DNA of 37,266 bases, from positions 1 to 37,266 of IMG/VR virus record IMGVR_UViG_3300032116_000614; one strand, given 5' to 3'. Below the pieces are notes generated by a model. The model ran no database searches. It worked only from the letters and a program-made list of their open reading frames with translations, and had not been told where the DNA came from. This document shows, piece by piece, positions 29,181 to 37,253 of this stretch (position 1 is the first letter of the stretch; each line of letters starts with the position of its first letter). Position numbers and translations under genes: made by a program. The stretch is from a virus.

Positions 29181-29815
29181 GCTGATGCCACCTGAACCAC
29201 TGTGCAGATAATGCCTGGAATGCTGGGGTGCGTGGGAGTGCTGCCAGCTGGCTCTGCGTGGATATACGCGGCAACGTTGGTCGTTGACCAGATCAGCTCG
29301 ATGTAGTCGTTGGTGGTCAAGCCCAGCACGAAATTCACTGTTCCAATCACGTTGCCATCAACGCCGCCGTGGCTTGAGATGATGCTAAAGCGGCTGTCAC
29401 TGGCAGGCACATCACCAAGGCTGCCTTCATTGTTCTTGCGAAGCCAGACGTTGATGTCGTGGATCTGGGCGTCGCTATTGCTGAACTGGATCGAGAAGGT
29501 GAAGCTATAGATGCCCGGATGATCAACAGTGATCCGGCCATCTGAAATGATCCTTACGCCGCGGCTGGCTGTGTCTGATTGCCGCAGCTTGATGGGATAG
29601 GCCGTGTTGGCCAAGGTTGCTACCTGCGAGGTTTCATCCCAGAAGGATCCCCAGTACCCAGGACAGCCGTGATACGGCAACTTGTCCCATGAGGATCGTC
29701 CATCGCCAATCTTCAGATTCTTGGTGTCGCTTTCAAGGCCAGGCTCTCCTGCCATCAGCACAGGATTCAGCGATGCCCACTGGCTGCGAGTGTTGACCTT
29801 GAAAGGACCGCTCAT
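29177..29815 (-). CDS. Fibre-like virion protein placed among connector genes
   Basis: 212 aa. The start VNTRSQWASLNPVLMAGEPGLESDTKNLKIGDGRSSWDKLPY is the fibre adaptor seen also in the fibre at 20228-21610. The rest is a C1q/TNF-like jelly-roll type: PIKLRQSDTASRGVRIISDGRITVDHPGIYSFTFSIQFS, DINVWLRKN, NYIELIW-type strands. It looks like a short trimeric spike. Its gene lies between head-tail connector and tail terminator, where lambda has none; it may be a neck or head fibre. Confidence 0.6.
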   Translation of the reverse strand: MSGPFKVNTRSQWASLNPVLMAGEPGLESDTKNLKIGDGRSSWDKLPYHGCPGYWGSFWDETSQVATLANTAYPIKLRQSDTASRGVRIISDGRITVDHPGIYSFTFSIQFSNSDAQIHDINVWLRKNNEGSLGDVPASDSRFSIISSHGGVDGNVIGTVNFVLGLTTNDYIELIWSTTNVAAYIHAEPAGSTPTHPSIPGIICTVVQVASA

Positions 29816-30090
29816 GTCTTCTGAAGCCCGATCTGAACAAACTTGCCATCGTCTAGCAGCATCACGTCACGCACGGTGTAGGCGACCGTTGCGACAGTGA
29901 TTGAACTGCCACGGCTCAGGTTCCCGAAATCGGACGCCTTAGCCGTCAGTGTGTAGTCAGTGCTCAGCACCATGCCATCAGCCAGCACTTGGCTTGGCAT
30001 ATCCAAGATGCCCAGTGCAGTAACGGCGCCAGCTGTGCAGCTGACGCCGAAATCTGCCAGGAAGATATCAAGATCTTCCGTGAGTGCCAT
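29812..30090 (-). CDS. Head-tail connector (stopper) protein
   Basis: 92 aa. DIFLADFGVSCTAGAVTALGILDMPSQ, YTLTAKASDFGNLSRGSSITV and YTVRDVMLLDDGKFVQIGLQK give the small beta-barrel of lambda FII/head-tail joining class. It is expected to seal the portal and bind the tail terminator. Starts one nt inside the preceding stop (TGATG). Confidence 0.75.
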   Translation of the reverse strand: MALTEDLDIFLADFGVSCTAGAVTALGILDMPSQVLADGMVLSTDYTLTAKASDFGNLSRGSSITVATVAYTVRDVMLLDDGKFVQIGLQKT

Positions 30091-30479
30091 CAGCTGTACT
30101 TCTTGGAGCCGAGGGCCTGAACCGACACAGCACCAGTGCCGCTGCCACCAGTCACGGTGAAGAGCACGCGAACATAGCGACGCAGATCGTTGCTGTTCAG
30201 GTAGATCTTCTCGCGGAAGGCAGTGTTAGCCGCAGCAGCGGTAAAACCGCCACCAGTCACGTCGGCGAAATCGCCGGCAGTGGTGGTGTTGCTGTGCTGG
30301 ATCTTGGCAGTCAGGGTGACGCCAGAACCGGCAGCAGCAGCATCGATGATGAAGGCAACGTCGCCCTCATAGTCCACTAGGTCAACGTTGGCGGGGGTGC
30401 CAGCGCCAGTAGCAGAAACCACTGCGTTGTTGTGGATGCTCAGCAGATCGGTTTTCGATCCGAGGTTGTGGATGGTCAT
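30090..30479 (-). CDS. Small head protein, decoration-like
   Basis: 129 aa. NVDLVDYEGDVAFIIDAAAAGSGVTLTAKIQHSNTTTAGDFADV, then EKIYLNSNDLRRYVRVLFTVTGGSGTGAVSVQALGSKK: an all-beta protein seen beside the capsid gene in other siphoviruses. Probably a capsid decoration or structural protein; no direct proof. Confidence 0.55.
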   Translation of the reverse strand: MTIHNLGSKTDLLSIHNNAVVSATGAGTPANVDLVDYEGDVAFIIDAAAAGSGVTLTAKIQHSNTTTAGDFADVTGGGFTAAAANTAFREKIYLNSNDLRRYVRVLFTVTGGSGTGAVSVQALGSKKYS

Positions 30480-30682
30480 TGGGTAGATCTCCTGCGCTTA
30501 GGCGCTGATTTAGGGGTGGGAGCCTCTACTGGCTCTTCAATCTTGACAGGTGCGACAGCAGCTTCAACAGCTTTGCCAATACCGATCAGAAGCCTGGCAT
30601 CAGAAGGGGAAGCCTCTAGGACTTCCCCGACGTTTGCCACACGTCCGCTCAGCATCGTCTGCCTAAGGACGCGGATCAACAT
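30476..30682 (-). CDS. Small head-region protein
   Basis: 68 aa. VRVLRQTMLSGRVANVGEVLEASPSDARLLIGIGKAVEAA is a beta-helix unit common in small proteins beside HK97-type capsid genes; the tail is Pro/Lys/Arg-rich (EAPTPKSAPKRRRSTQ). The basic end may touch DNA or capsid. Function unknown. Confidence 0.6.
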   Translation of the reverse strand: MLIRVLRQTMLSGRVANVGEVLEASPSDARLLIGIGKAVEAAVAPVKIEEPVEAPTPKSAPKRRRSTQ

Positions 30683-30684
30683 GA

Positions 30685-32574
30685 TCAGAGGGAATCGTTG
30701 CCGCGGCTGAAGGATTCAGGGTGGCGAACGGCGATGTCCACATCCTGCATCGCAACCACGCGGACGGTGCCGGAGGTGCTGTGGGTGTAGGGGTCAACCA
30801 TTAGATCCAGGCCAGAGAAGTAGCCAATGATCAGATCAGCAAAGTTGCCGAACCACAGATCACCAGATTCAACTTGGTTGGACAGCACACCTTGGTAGCC
30901 GTTCACTTCGTTGCCTTCCATAACGAACAGGCCGGAACCTGCGTCCTTGGCTTTGGTCTTGAGGCCGCCGCGCATTGCAGCGTTCATCAGGTAGACGGGG
31001 CTGCCGAGCAGTGCGTTGGCGGTTGCCACGTCGCTCTCCAGTGCCACCACCTCAGCGAAGGTGGGGATTGCAGCGGCGAAGTTCTCGGTGCCGATGCCGG
31101 TGGTCAGCTTCAGGCCGAGGGGCTCACCGTTGGAGCCAGTGCCGTAGAGGCCAGCCAGGTCGATCTTGAGTGCCAGCACACGGGCCAGATCGCTGCGCAC
31201 CATGTTCTCCACGTCGATAGACGACTGGATCATCAGGCGGCGGCTGTAGTCGGTGAAGGCCGCAACAGTCTTAGGGGTCAGGCTGACCTGATCCACAGTC
31301 TGCTGGCTCTCGGTAGGCGAGCCGGATTCAGCCACCCAGTAAGCGGTACCAGCGCCGGACTGGCGGGGGATGGCAACGTTGCCGGTCAGGCCGGTCAGCA
31401 CGGTGGCGCCAGCTTGATCCAGAGCGGATGCATTGCGCAGCAGATCAATGAAGCTGCCAGCGTCCAGATCAGTAGCAACCAGGTTGCCGCCAGCGGTAGC
31501 AGCGCCAACGGTCAGGTCGCGACGCAGCACATCCTGGGGAATGGTGATACCGCGGGACTGACGGCCGAGCTTTGCAGCAGCAGCATCAGATGCTTCGATC
31601 TCGAATGCAGCAGCATCACGAGCCGAGCGATCAGTGGGATTGGCCAAGTAGTTGATGGCACGCAGGAAGGAGAAGCTGCGGCTCTCCTTTTCAGTAAGGC
31701 CGATTTCAGCGGCGCTCATGTTCACAGGCTCCTGTTTGATGTCGAGTTTGTCGAGCACAGCAGCGCGAGCCTCGTCGATAGAACGACCAGACTCAACCAG
31801 CTGGCGGCCGAGATCGGCCATGTTGTGCTTGTCGCACAGTGCAGAAATGCCAGCGATGCGGGAGCGCTCAGCCTCAGCGGCTTCGGCCCGCACCACGGCC
31901 AGATCGGTGGTGGAGTTTTCCATTACAGGAATGGGATCAGGTGTAGGTGCTGCCGAGGCAGCGGACTCGGCCTCAAGAGCTCGGCCAATGCCGACGCCGG
32001 GATCAGCCGGCACCGACACAACCGAAACCTCATAAGGAGACCAGGCAGTAGCAACAAAGTCGCCGCTGCCGCGTTCCTCCATTTTGTCAATGGAGTAACC
32101 AAAGGAGACGTTTCGTAGAACGCCATCCTTCACATCGCTCAAGACTTCCTGAGCGAATGGGTTGCGGCTGAACCGCACTCGAGCGTAACCGCGTCGTTTT
32201 TTGCCATCGATATAGGCGCGTTCAACAACACCGATCACGCGATCAGGGTTGTGGTTGAACAGCAGCGGTGCGCCATCGTTCAAGCGGCTAAGATCAGCAG
32301 CCTTGGCGTCATGGCTCAGGATCTCATTGCCGAAGTAACGGGCAACAGGAAACTCAGAGCTAAACGGAAACTCGTAGGTGCGATCCTCAACCTCATCAAA
32401 GGTTGTGAGCTCTGCACGCTGGTGGCGACCAAGGCCAGGCATTGCCCGCTCTTCTTCTACGGCCTCAACCTCTACTGTCTCTTCAGTTTCGATCACTTCA
32501 GGATCGGGCAGTTGCGCCTCTTCCATTTTTCTACCCTGCAATGCCTTAATTGTATCCGGCTCAATCGATGCCAT
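30685..32574 (-). CDS. Fused prohead protease and HK97 major capsid protein
   Basis: 629 aa in one frame. About 45-200 is an HK97-type prohead protease (S78/U35 family): LLFNHNPDRVIG with His108, RNVSFGYS with Ser157 and SPYEVSVVSVPADP with Glu182 fit the catalytic triad. A middle helical part (about 205-290, AVVRAEAAEAERSRI..DIKQEPVNMSAAE) is the scaffold/delta type. From about 290 is an HK97-type capsid protein: GGNLVATDLDAGSFIDLLRNASALDQAG, NVAIPRQSGAGTAYWVAESGSPTESQ, LIIGYFSGLDLMVDPYTH. The fusion means each capsid subunit carries its own protease and must be cut apart in maturation. It overlaps the portal stop (TGATG). Confidence 0.92.
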   Translation of the reverse strand: MASIEPDTIKALQGRKMEEAQLPDPEVIETEETVEVEAVEEERAMPGLGRHQRAELTTFDEVEDRTYEFPFSSEFPVARYFGNEILSHDAKAADLSRLNDGAPLLFNHNPDRVIGVVERAYIDGKKRRGYARVRFSRNPFAQEVLSDVKDGVLRNVSFGYSIDKMEERGSGDFVATAWSPYEVSVVSVPADPGVGIGRALEAESAASAAPTPDPIPVMENSTTDLAVVRAEAAEAERSRIAGISALCDKHNMADLGRQLVESGRSIDEARAAVLDKLDIKQEPVNMSAAEIGLTEKESRSFSFLRAINYLANPTDRSARDAAAFEIEASDAAAAKLGRQSRGITIPQDVLRRDLTVGAATAGGNLVATDLDAGSFIDLLRNASALDQAGATVLTGLTGNVAIPRQSGAGTAYWVAESGSPTESQQTVDQVSLTPKTVAAFTDYSRRLMIQSSIDVENMVRSDLARVLALKIDLAGLYGTGSNGEPLGLKLTTGIGTENFAAAIPTFAEVVALESDVATANALLGSPVYLMNAAMRGGLKTKAKDAGSGLFVMEGNEVNGYQGVLSNQVESGDLWFGNFADLIIGYFSGLDLMVDPYTHSTSGTVRVVAMQDVDIAVRHPESFSRGNDSL

Positions 32575-34154
32575 CAGTCCTCAGGCCCTTCAGTGGGATC
32601 CTTGAGAACTGACTCCTCTTCGTACTCCTCCTCTTTTATCGGCGATTCCGTATCCTCAAATGCCGGCTGGGCGCCCATCGTCACAGCAGGCTGCGAACCG
32701 CCGCCAGCGTTCACCTCACTCGGATCGGTGTCAAGCACGATATCCATCTCATCCAACATCGCCAGTTCCGCCTGACGTGCGACCAGCACATCATCAAGAT
32801 CACCGCCCTGCTCAGCGATCACCTGGCCCAGCGTCTTGAAGCCACATCGCACCGCGGTCTTGTAGGCATCCACCTCACGCTGCGGATCCACCCACTCCCA
32901 GCTACGTGGCACCCACCGGCTGGCGCGGTAGCGATCAGGATTGGTCTCATAGCCAGGCAGGTTCAGCGTGCCGCTCAGCACGGCCATGTCAAGCCATGCC
33001 TCAAACACCTGCTGATGGAAGTTCTCCACCATGTAGCGCTGCAGCACGCGGTACGTATCGCGCTCTTCCAGCAGGCTCAGCCGGCTGCTGCTGTAGTTGC
33101 TCTCTGAAAAGTTCTTGCTGATGCTCTCGAACGAGACGCCAACGCCAGCCGCCACAGCACGCAGCATCGAACGCGTGAACGGTTCCAGCTGCCCATCAGG
33201 TGCGTTCAGATCCGGCACCGATACTGACTCACCAGGGGCCAGATACTTGAACACACCGGGAGTGAACTCGCTCACCCGGTCGCCCTCGTAAACCTCATCA
33301 CCGATCAGCTCGCCCTCAGGACTGCTGATGAAGCCCATCAGCGCCGAACTTGCACGAGCACGCACCACCTCCGCCTCTTCGTAGCCCTGCAGCATGTGCA
33401 GCCGCATCAGCGCTGACGCGAACCAGGTGACCCCTCGTGTCTGGCCGGGGCGTTCAGGGAGGAAAAGATGAAGGACCTCATCAGCCGGCACGCGCACACG
33501 TTTGCCATTCGTGCGCGGGTTGCCCGCATAGGTGTCACCCGGATGGTTGGCGTAGAAGTGATAAGCCTGCGGCCGCAGATAGCCATCCACTTCAATGCCC
33601 ATCCGCACCGTGTTGCCATCCTTGGCTTGCGGTACATCGTCGTCGATCAGGTAATCCGCCTCCAGCACCTGCAACGCGAATGGCACTTTGCTATCTCCGA
33701 ACGGCCGGCGAATCATCCGCACGAACACTTCGCCGCTTTCAGCCAGGCTGCGCACCAGCAGGCGCTCAATATCGTGGAAGCCGAGGATGCCGCTCACATC
33801 ACAACGGCTCTTGTGCATCCACTTCTCCCATGCCTCGTGGATCTGGCCATTGATGGCCTCATCCAATCGGCCACCACGCAGCATCCGCACCTGCCCCTGA
33901 TGGCGGATGCCATGACCGATCACGTTGTTCTGAATCGCCCGTAATGCCTGCCGCGCATAGTCGTTATCCCTGCACAGCTGACGCGCTCGATTGCGCAGCG
34001 CCTTAAAGCTGCTCTTGATCTCGCTGTCGGCACTGGTGCCGCTGGTCACCCAGTCAGCCGTCAGCCTACTAACGCGGGCACCTTGATACGCACGCCGCTG
34101 CGGCCGCACCGGCTCAAATCCCATCGCCCTGAATAGCCGCGTGCGCAATCCCAT
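32574..34154 (-). CDS. Portal protein (lambda family)
   Basis: 526 aa from the ATG at 34154 (TGATG overlap with the joiner gene). Lambda-type portal pattern: TADWVTSGTSADSEIKSSFKALRNRARQLCRDNDYARQALRAIQNNVIGHGI, VRSLAESGEVFVR, VLEADYL, RGVTWFASALMRLH and NFSESNYSSSRLSLLEERDTYR. It forms the ring through which DNA enters and leaves the head. The C-terminus is acidic (EEEYEEES...DPTEGPED), which is common near the crown region. Confidence 0.93.
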   Translation of the reverse strand: MGLRTRLFRAMGFEPVRPQRRAYQGARVSRLTADWVTSGTSADSEIKSSFKALRNRARQLCRDNDYARQALRAIQNNVIGHGIRHQGQVRMLRGGRLDEAINGQIHEAWEKWMHKSRCDVSGILGFHDIERLLVRSLAESGEVFVRMIRRPFGDSKVPFALQVLEADYLIDDDVPQAKDGNTVRMGIEVDGYLRPQAYHFYANHPGDTYAGNPRTNGKRVRVPADEVLHLFLPERPGQTRGVTWFASALMRLHMLQGYEEAEVVRARASSALMGFISSPEGELIGDEVYEGDRVSEFTPGVFKYLAPGESVSVPDLNAPDGQLEPFTRSMLRAVAAGVGVSFESISKNFSESNYSSSRLSLLEERDTYRVLQRYMVENFHQQVFEAWLDMAVLSGTLNLPGYETNPDRYRASRWVPRSWEWVDPQREVDAYKTAVRCGFKTLGQVIAEQGGDLDDVLVARQAELAMLDEMDIVLDTDPSEVNAGGGSQPAVTMGAQPAFEDTESPIKEEEYEEESVLKDPTEGPED

Positions 34155-34720
34155 CAAAACCTCACGAACAGATTGTGCGGATTGCCAAGACCATTGGCGA
34201 TCAGCTCCGCCATCTGCTCTCGTTTGATCTCAGCCTTCAGCTTAGATTCACGCTCCATTAGCTCACCCAGATCGAGCTTCGTAAAGCTGCGACTGCCGAT
34301 GGTGTACTGCTTAGCGCCGCCGCTGATGATCGCGCGGATCGCAGCCTGCACAGCATCGAGATCGATCTGCGCTTGGCTGCGTCCATCAAACGCGCCAGGT
34401 GTGCCGGCATAGCTCAGCGCACGCTCAACCGTCAGCTGGCCAGCGCCCAGCGTGATTACAGATCCAGCCTTGCTGGCAATCGCCTGCCAATACCAGGTGC
34501 CCGCATCAAACCCGCCGCTGGTCGCTGCGCTGATCGTGAACTCCCACCCAGTGCCGTAAGCAGTGCCCGTAGCGCTGCTGCCCTCGCTCGCTGTATTGGT
34601 GCGCAGCCAATACGTCAGCGAATAGTCCGCGCTGCTAACCACATTGCCCAGATTGTCCATACCCTCAACGTCCCGCCACTGAATCGTGTCGCCGGCCTGG
34701 ATTGTGCTGGGGATGTTCAC
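34154..34720 (-). CDS. gpW-like head-tail joining protein with an extra N-terminal domain
   Basis: 188 aa. The C-terminal part (about 110-188: AQIDLDAVQAAIRAIISGG, KQYTIGSRSFTKLDLGELMERESKLKAEIKREQ) follows lambda gpW, which lies in the same place between TerL and portal. The N-terminal 100 residues are Thr/Ser/Ala-rich beta strands with YSLTYWLRTN and GTWYWQAIAS, an Ig- or carbohydrate-binding-like domain not found in the 68-aa gpW. Its purpose may be a neck ornament. Confidence 0.7.
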   Translation of the reverse strand: MNIPSTIQAGDTIQWRDVEGMDNLGNVVSSADYSLTYWLRTNTASEGSSATGTAYGTGWEFTISAATSGGFDAGTWYWQAIASKAGSVITLGAGQLTVERALSYAGTPGAFDGRSQAQIDLDAVQAAIRAIISGGAKQYTIGSRSFTKLDLGELMERESKLKAEIKREQMAELIANGLGNPHNLFVRF

Positions 34721-34723
34721 GGC

Positions 34724-36583
34724 CTACCAGTTGCTGACAAACGCAGACGGGGCGGCAGGCGCCGCTTTCTTCCTCGATCTTAGCGGTGCCTTCTTGCCTT
34801 CCTCTAACTGAACTCTCAACTGTTCCCACATCGTTGCCTGATTCATGCGACGCCCATAAAGCAACATCGCCGCATAGCCATACACCAAGCAATCCAACGC
34901 TTCGTTTCGATCTCCCGCTTTCTTTACCCACTCCCGAATCGGAAAGCCGCGGTGATATCGCAACGCCTGCCGTTCGCTGGTCACCTGCTTGAAGTACTCC
35001 GGGTCCGCAGCCATGCCGAAGTGGAGCCCGCCAGCCTGTTGGTTGTGACGCAGCCGACCGAACAGCGTCGTCTTAATCGTGTCGGTGCCCAGCTGATACA
35101 GCGTCACGCCACGTTTCAGCACCTTGCCACGCCAGTTCACATCCACCTTGCTGCCCTTGCCAACTGCAGCGCTGTTGCGCCGGCTGCTGCCCTTGATGGC
35201 AATCACACCCTGCCCCACGCGGTCGCGCACATACCGATACACCTCATGCGTGCAGTGGCCGCCAGAGTCCACCGCCATCTGCGCCACCTTCAAGGTCTTG
35301 CCGCTCTCCGTGTCCCACTCAGTCGCTAGCACCTGATCCAGTTGCCCCCATACCTCCGTCATTGTCGGGTCACCCATCAGCTCCTGATGCCATACCAGCC
35401 AGCCCGTCTCGCCCTCACCCCATCCCCATACACTCACAGCCAGCCGGTTGTCCTGCACGTCAACGCCAGCAGTCAGCAGCACCACGCCAGCAGGGCACAG
35501 CCCGCTCTTGTAATCCAGTCGCCGTTCCATCAGTCCATCGGCGCTGATCTTCGCCGCGTAGTCCTCCTCCCATGTCTCTGCCAGCCGCGTATTCACAAAC
35601 GCCTTCAACGCCGGCGCATCACCCTTGGCCCTCAAGAAATCCTCCACCAGCTGTTCCCAGCTGCACCAACCCAGCGGGCTATACAGACCGCTCAGCTGGA
35701 ACCCAGCAGTCCGACCATTGCCAGCCGGTGCCGTCGCACGCCACTCGCCACGCCGGAGCATCGCCGGCTTGTGCAGTTCCTCGAATCGCTCACCGCAGTG
35801 CTCGCACTGATATCGCGCAGTGTCCGGCCTGCCGTCATCCCACTTCAGTTGGCCCCACTTCAGCCACTCCATCGCGCCACAGCTCGGGCACGGCACATAG
35901 AACCGCCGTTGATCAGTCCGCAGATATTCCGCCTCGATCCGGCTGAAGTCCTTCACGGTCGGCGTGCTGGTCAACAGAATCTTGCGCCGCGCAAACGTCG
36001 TCGTTCGTCGCTCCGCCAGCGCCACCGGATCGCCCTCCCCGTCCACATCGCTCGGGAATCCGTCCACCTCATCGCAGAACAGATACCGACACGGCGCTGA
36101 TCGCAAGCCCGTCGCACTGTTCGCCCCAGTCAGCAGCATGATCCCGCCGCTGAACTCTTTGCTGAACATCGTGTTGCCAGAGTCCCGCGCCCGTGCCGGT
36201 GCGATCTTCTCCGCCAGGCACGGCGTCTCCGTGATCATGCTCTCAAGCCGCTGCTTGCTCAGCCGCTTCGCCATCTCCACCGTTGGCTGCACGCACAGCA
36301 TCGGCCCTGGCGCATGGTCGATCACATAGCCCAGCCAATTACTGCCGGCCTCCGTCTTGCCCGTCTGCGCCGCAAACATCATCACCACTCGCTGCACCGT
36401 GCTCTCGCTGCTCAGGCAATCCATCGGCTCACGCAGGTAAGGCGTCCGATCCGTGCGCCATGGGCCAGGCTCCGCACTCGCCTTGCTGCTCAGCCGGCGA
36501 TACCGATCCGCCCACTCGCTAACCGTCAGCGGCTGCTCAGGCCGCAGCCCATCCATGAAGCCATCGCGCCAAGCGTTAGCCAT
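34724..36583 (-). CDS. terL: Terminase large subunit (GpA family)
   Basis: 619 aa from the ATG at 36583 (ATGGCTAA overlap with TerS). GpA-type: Walker A AAQTGKT (71-77), Walker B YLFCDEVD (167-174), SAT-like LLTSTPTV (203-210), two zinc-binding pairs CPSCG (232-236) and CEHCG (260-264), then an RNase-H-type nuclease with TAGVDVQDNRLAVSVWGWG and VAQMAVDSGGHCTHEVY. It cuts concatemers at cos and pumps DNA into the portal. The cos-type lambda family fits the 13-bp end repeats. Confidence 0.95.
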   Translation of the reverse strand: MANAWRDGFMDGLRPEQPLTVSEWADRYRRLSSKASAEPGPWRTDRTPYLREPMDCLSSESTVQRVVMMFAAQTGKTEAGSNWLGYVIDHAPGPMLCVQPTVEMAKRLSKQRLESMITETPCLAEKIAPARARDSGNTMFSKEFSGGIMLLTGANSATGLRSAPCRYLFCDEVDGFPSDVDGEGDPVALAERRTTTFARRKILLTSTPTVKDFSRIEAEYLRTDQRRFYVPCPSCGAMEWLKWGQLKWDDGRPDTARYQCEHCGERFEELHKPAMLRRGEWRATAPAGNGRTAGFQLSGLYSPLGWCSWEQLVEDFLRAKGDAPALKAFVNTRLAETWEEDYAAKISADGLMERRLDYKSGLCPAGVVLLTAGVDVQDNRLAVSVWGWGEGETGWLVWHQELMGDPTMTEVWGQLDQVLATEWDTESGKTLKVAQMAVDSGGHCTHEVYRYVRDRVGQGVIAIKGSSRRNSAAVGKGSKVDVNWRGKVLKRGVTLYQLGTDTIKTTLFGRLRHNQQAGGLHFGMAADPEYFKQVTSERQALRYHRGFPIREWVKKAGDRNEALDCLVYGYAAMLLYGRRMNQATMWEQLRVQLEEGKKAPLRSRKKAAPAAPSAFVSNW

Positions 36584-37109
36584 CACACAGCTCCACCAGT
36601 GCACTGCGGTGCTCCTGCGTGAGCACCTGATGAATCACCGTCGGATCCGTCTCGCCAGCCAGCTGATGGCTCAAACGATCCGCCAAATTCGCCAATGCTT
36701 CCCGCACGCCGCGGCCAACCTTAAACGCCTCCTTCTTCACCTCCTCAGCTGGTACCAGCTCACCACGCTGCTGCGTCACCTGAAGCTTTGCCAGCTCCGC
36801 CTGATAGTGCTCACGCCTTGCCCTGCTCTCATTCAGGTCCGGAATCGCATCATCCGGCAATCCATTCACCCGACGCCGCAACTCATCCGCATCCCTCACC
36901 GGCTCCTCTACCGGATCTGGCCTGCTCACCTTGCTCACGCTGTTGGCAACCGTGTTCTTGTTCCACAGCTCAAGCGCCAGATCACGATCCAGCCAGCGCT
37001 TGCCATCCTTCACAACAACAGCGCCAGCGATCCTGCTCTTCGTCGCATGAGTTACAGCGCCCTTGCTGCACCCTCTGATCGCTGCAAACTCAGCGAACGT
37101 GACCAGCAC
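36576..37109 (-). CDS. terS: Terminase small subunit (Nu1-like)
   Basis: 177 aa. The start is a GTG at 37109 (no ATG nearby and no strong Shine-Dalgarno). N-terminal winged helix-turn-helix: TFAEFAAIRGCSKGAVTHATKSRIAGAVVVKDGKRWLDRDLA; then a linker and DLNESRARREHYQAELAKLQVTQQRGELV, the Nu1-type TerS segment, and a C-terminal helix AFKVGRGVREALANLADRLSHQLAGETD. It should bind cosB-type repeats upstream of its own gene. The four-half-site element at 37162-37197 lies exactly in that position. Confidence 0.87.
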   Translation of the reverse strand: MLVTFAEFAAIRGCSKGAVTHATKSRIAGAVVVKDGKRWLDRDLALELWNKNTVANSVSKVSRPDPVEEPVRDADELRRRVNGLPDDAIPDLNESRARREHYQAELAKLQVTQQRGELVPAEEVKKEAFKVGRGVREALANLADRLSHQLAGETDPTVIHQVLTQEHRSALVELCDG

Positions 37110-37123
37110 AAAGTTAAATCGAT

Positions 37124-37241
37124 CTAGCGTTAACTTAACTCCCGCTAAACCGCCCTAAACTGTCTCAAGGGAGTCTCATTTGAGACTCACGTGAGACTCC
37201 TTGCGCCGCAAGGGTTTAGGACGGTTGGGCGCTGACGCTAG
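37124..37241. promoter_or_regulatory. Nested dyads with four-half-site element, copy B (putative cosB/late control)
   Basis: Inner element: GTCTCA at 37162-37167 and 37173-37178, TGAGAC at 37181-37186 and 37192-37197; gaps 5, 2 and 5, fully symmetric. Middle arms: AACCGCCCTAAAC (37148-37160) against GTTTAGGACGGTT (37214-37226), 12 of 13 pairs. Outer arms: CTAGCGT (37124-37130) against ACGCTAG (37235-37241). All are centred near 37180-37187, between the end repeat and TerS. A terminase-binding or operator role is inferred. No other gene is seen in 37110-37266. Confidence 0.65.
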
Positions 37242-37253
37242 CGGAAGCGGGTG

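Noticed and set aside
30874-32118. 414-codon open frame on the plus strand
   Set aside because: It is exactly antisense to the protease-capsid gene; the product is His/Gln/Val-rich with no known motif, and the minus strand is clearly coding.
35342-36100. 252-codon plus-strand frame
   Set aside because: Antisense to terL; Pro/Arg/His-rich composition typical of a shadow frame.
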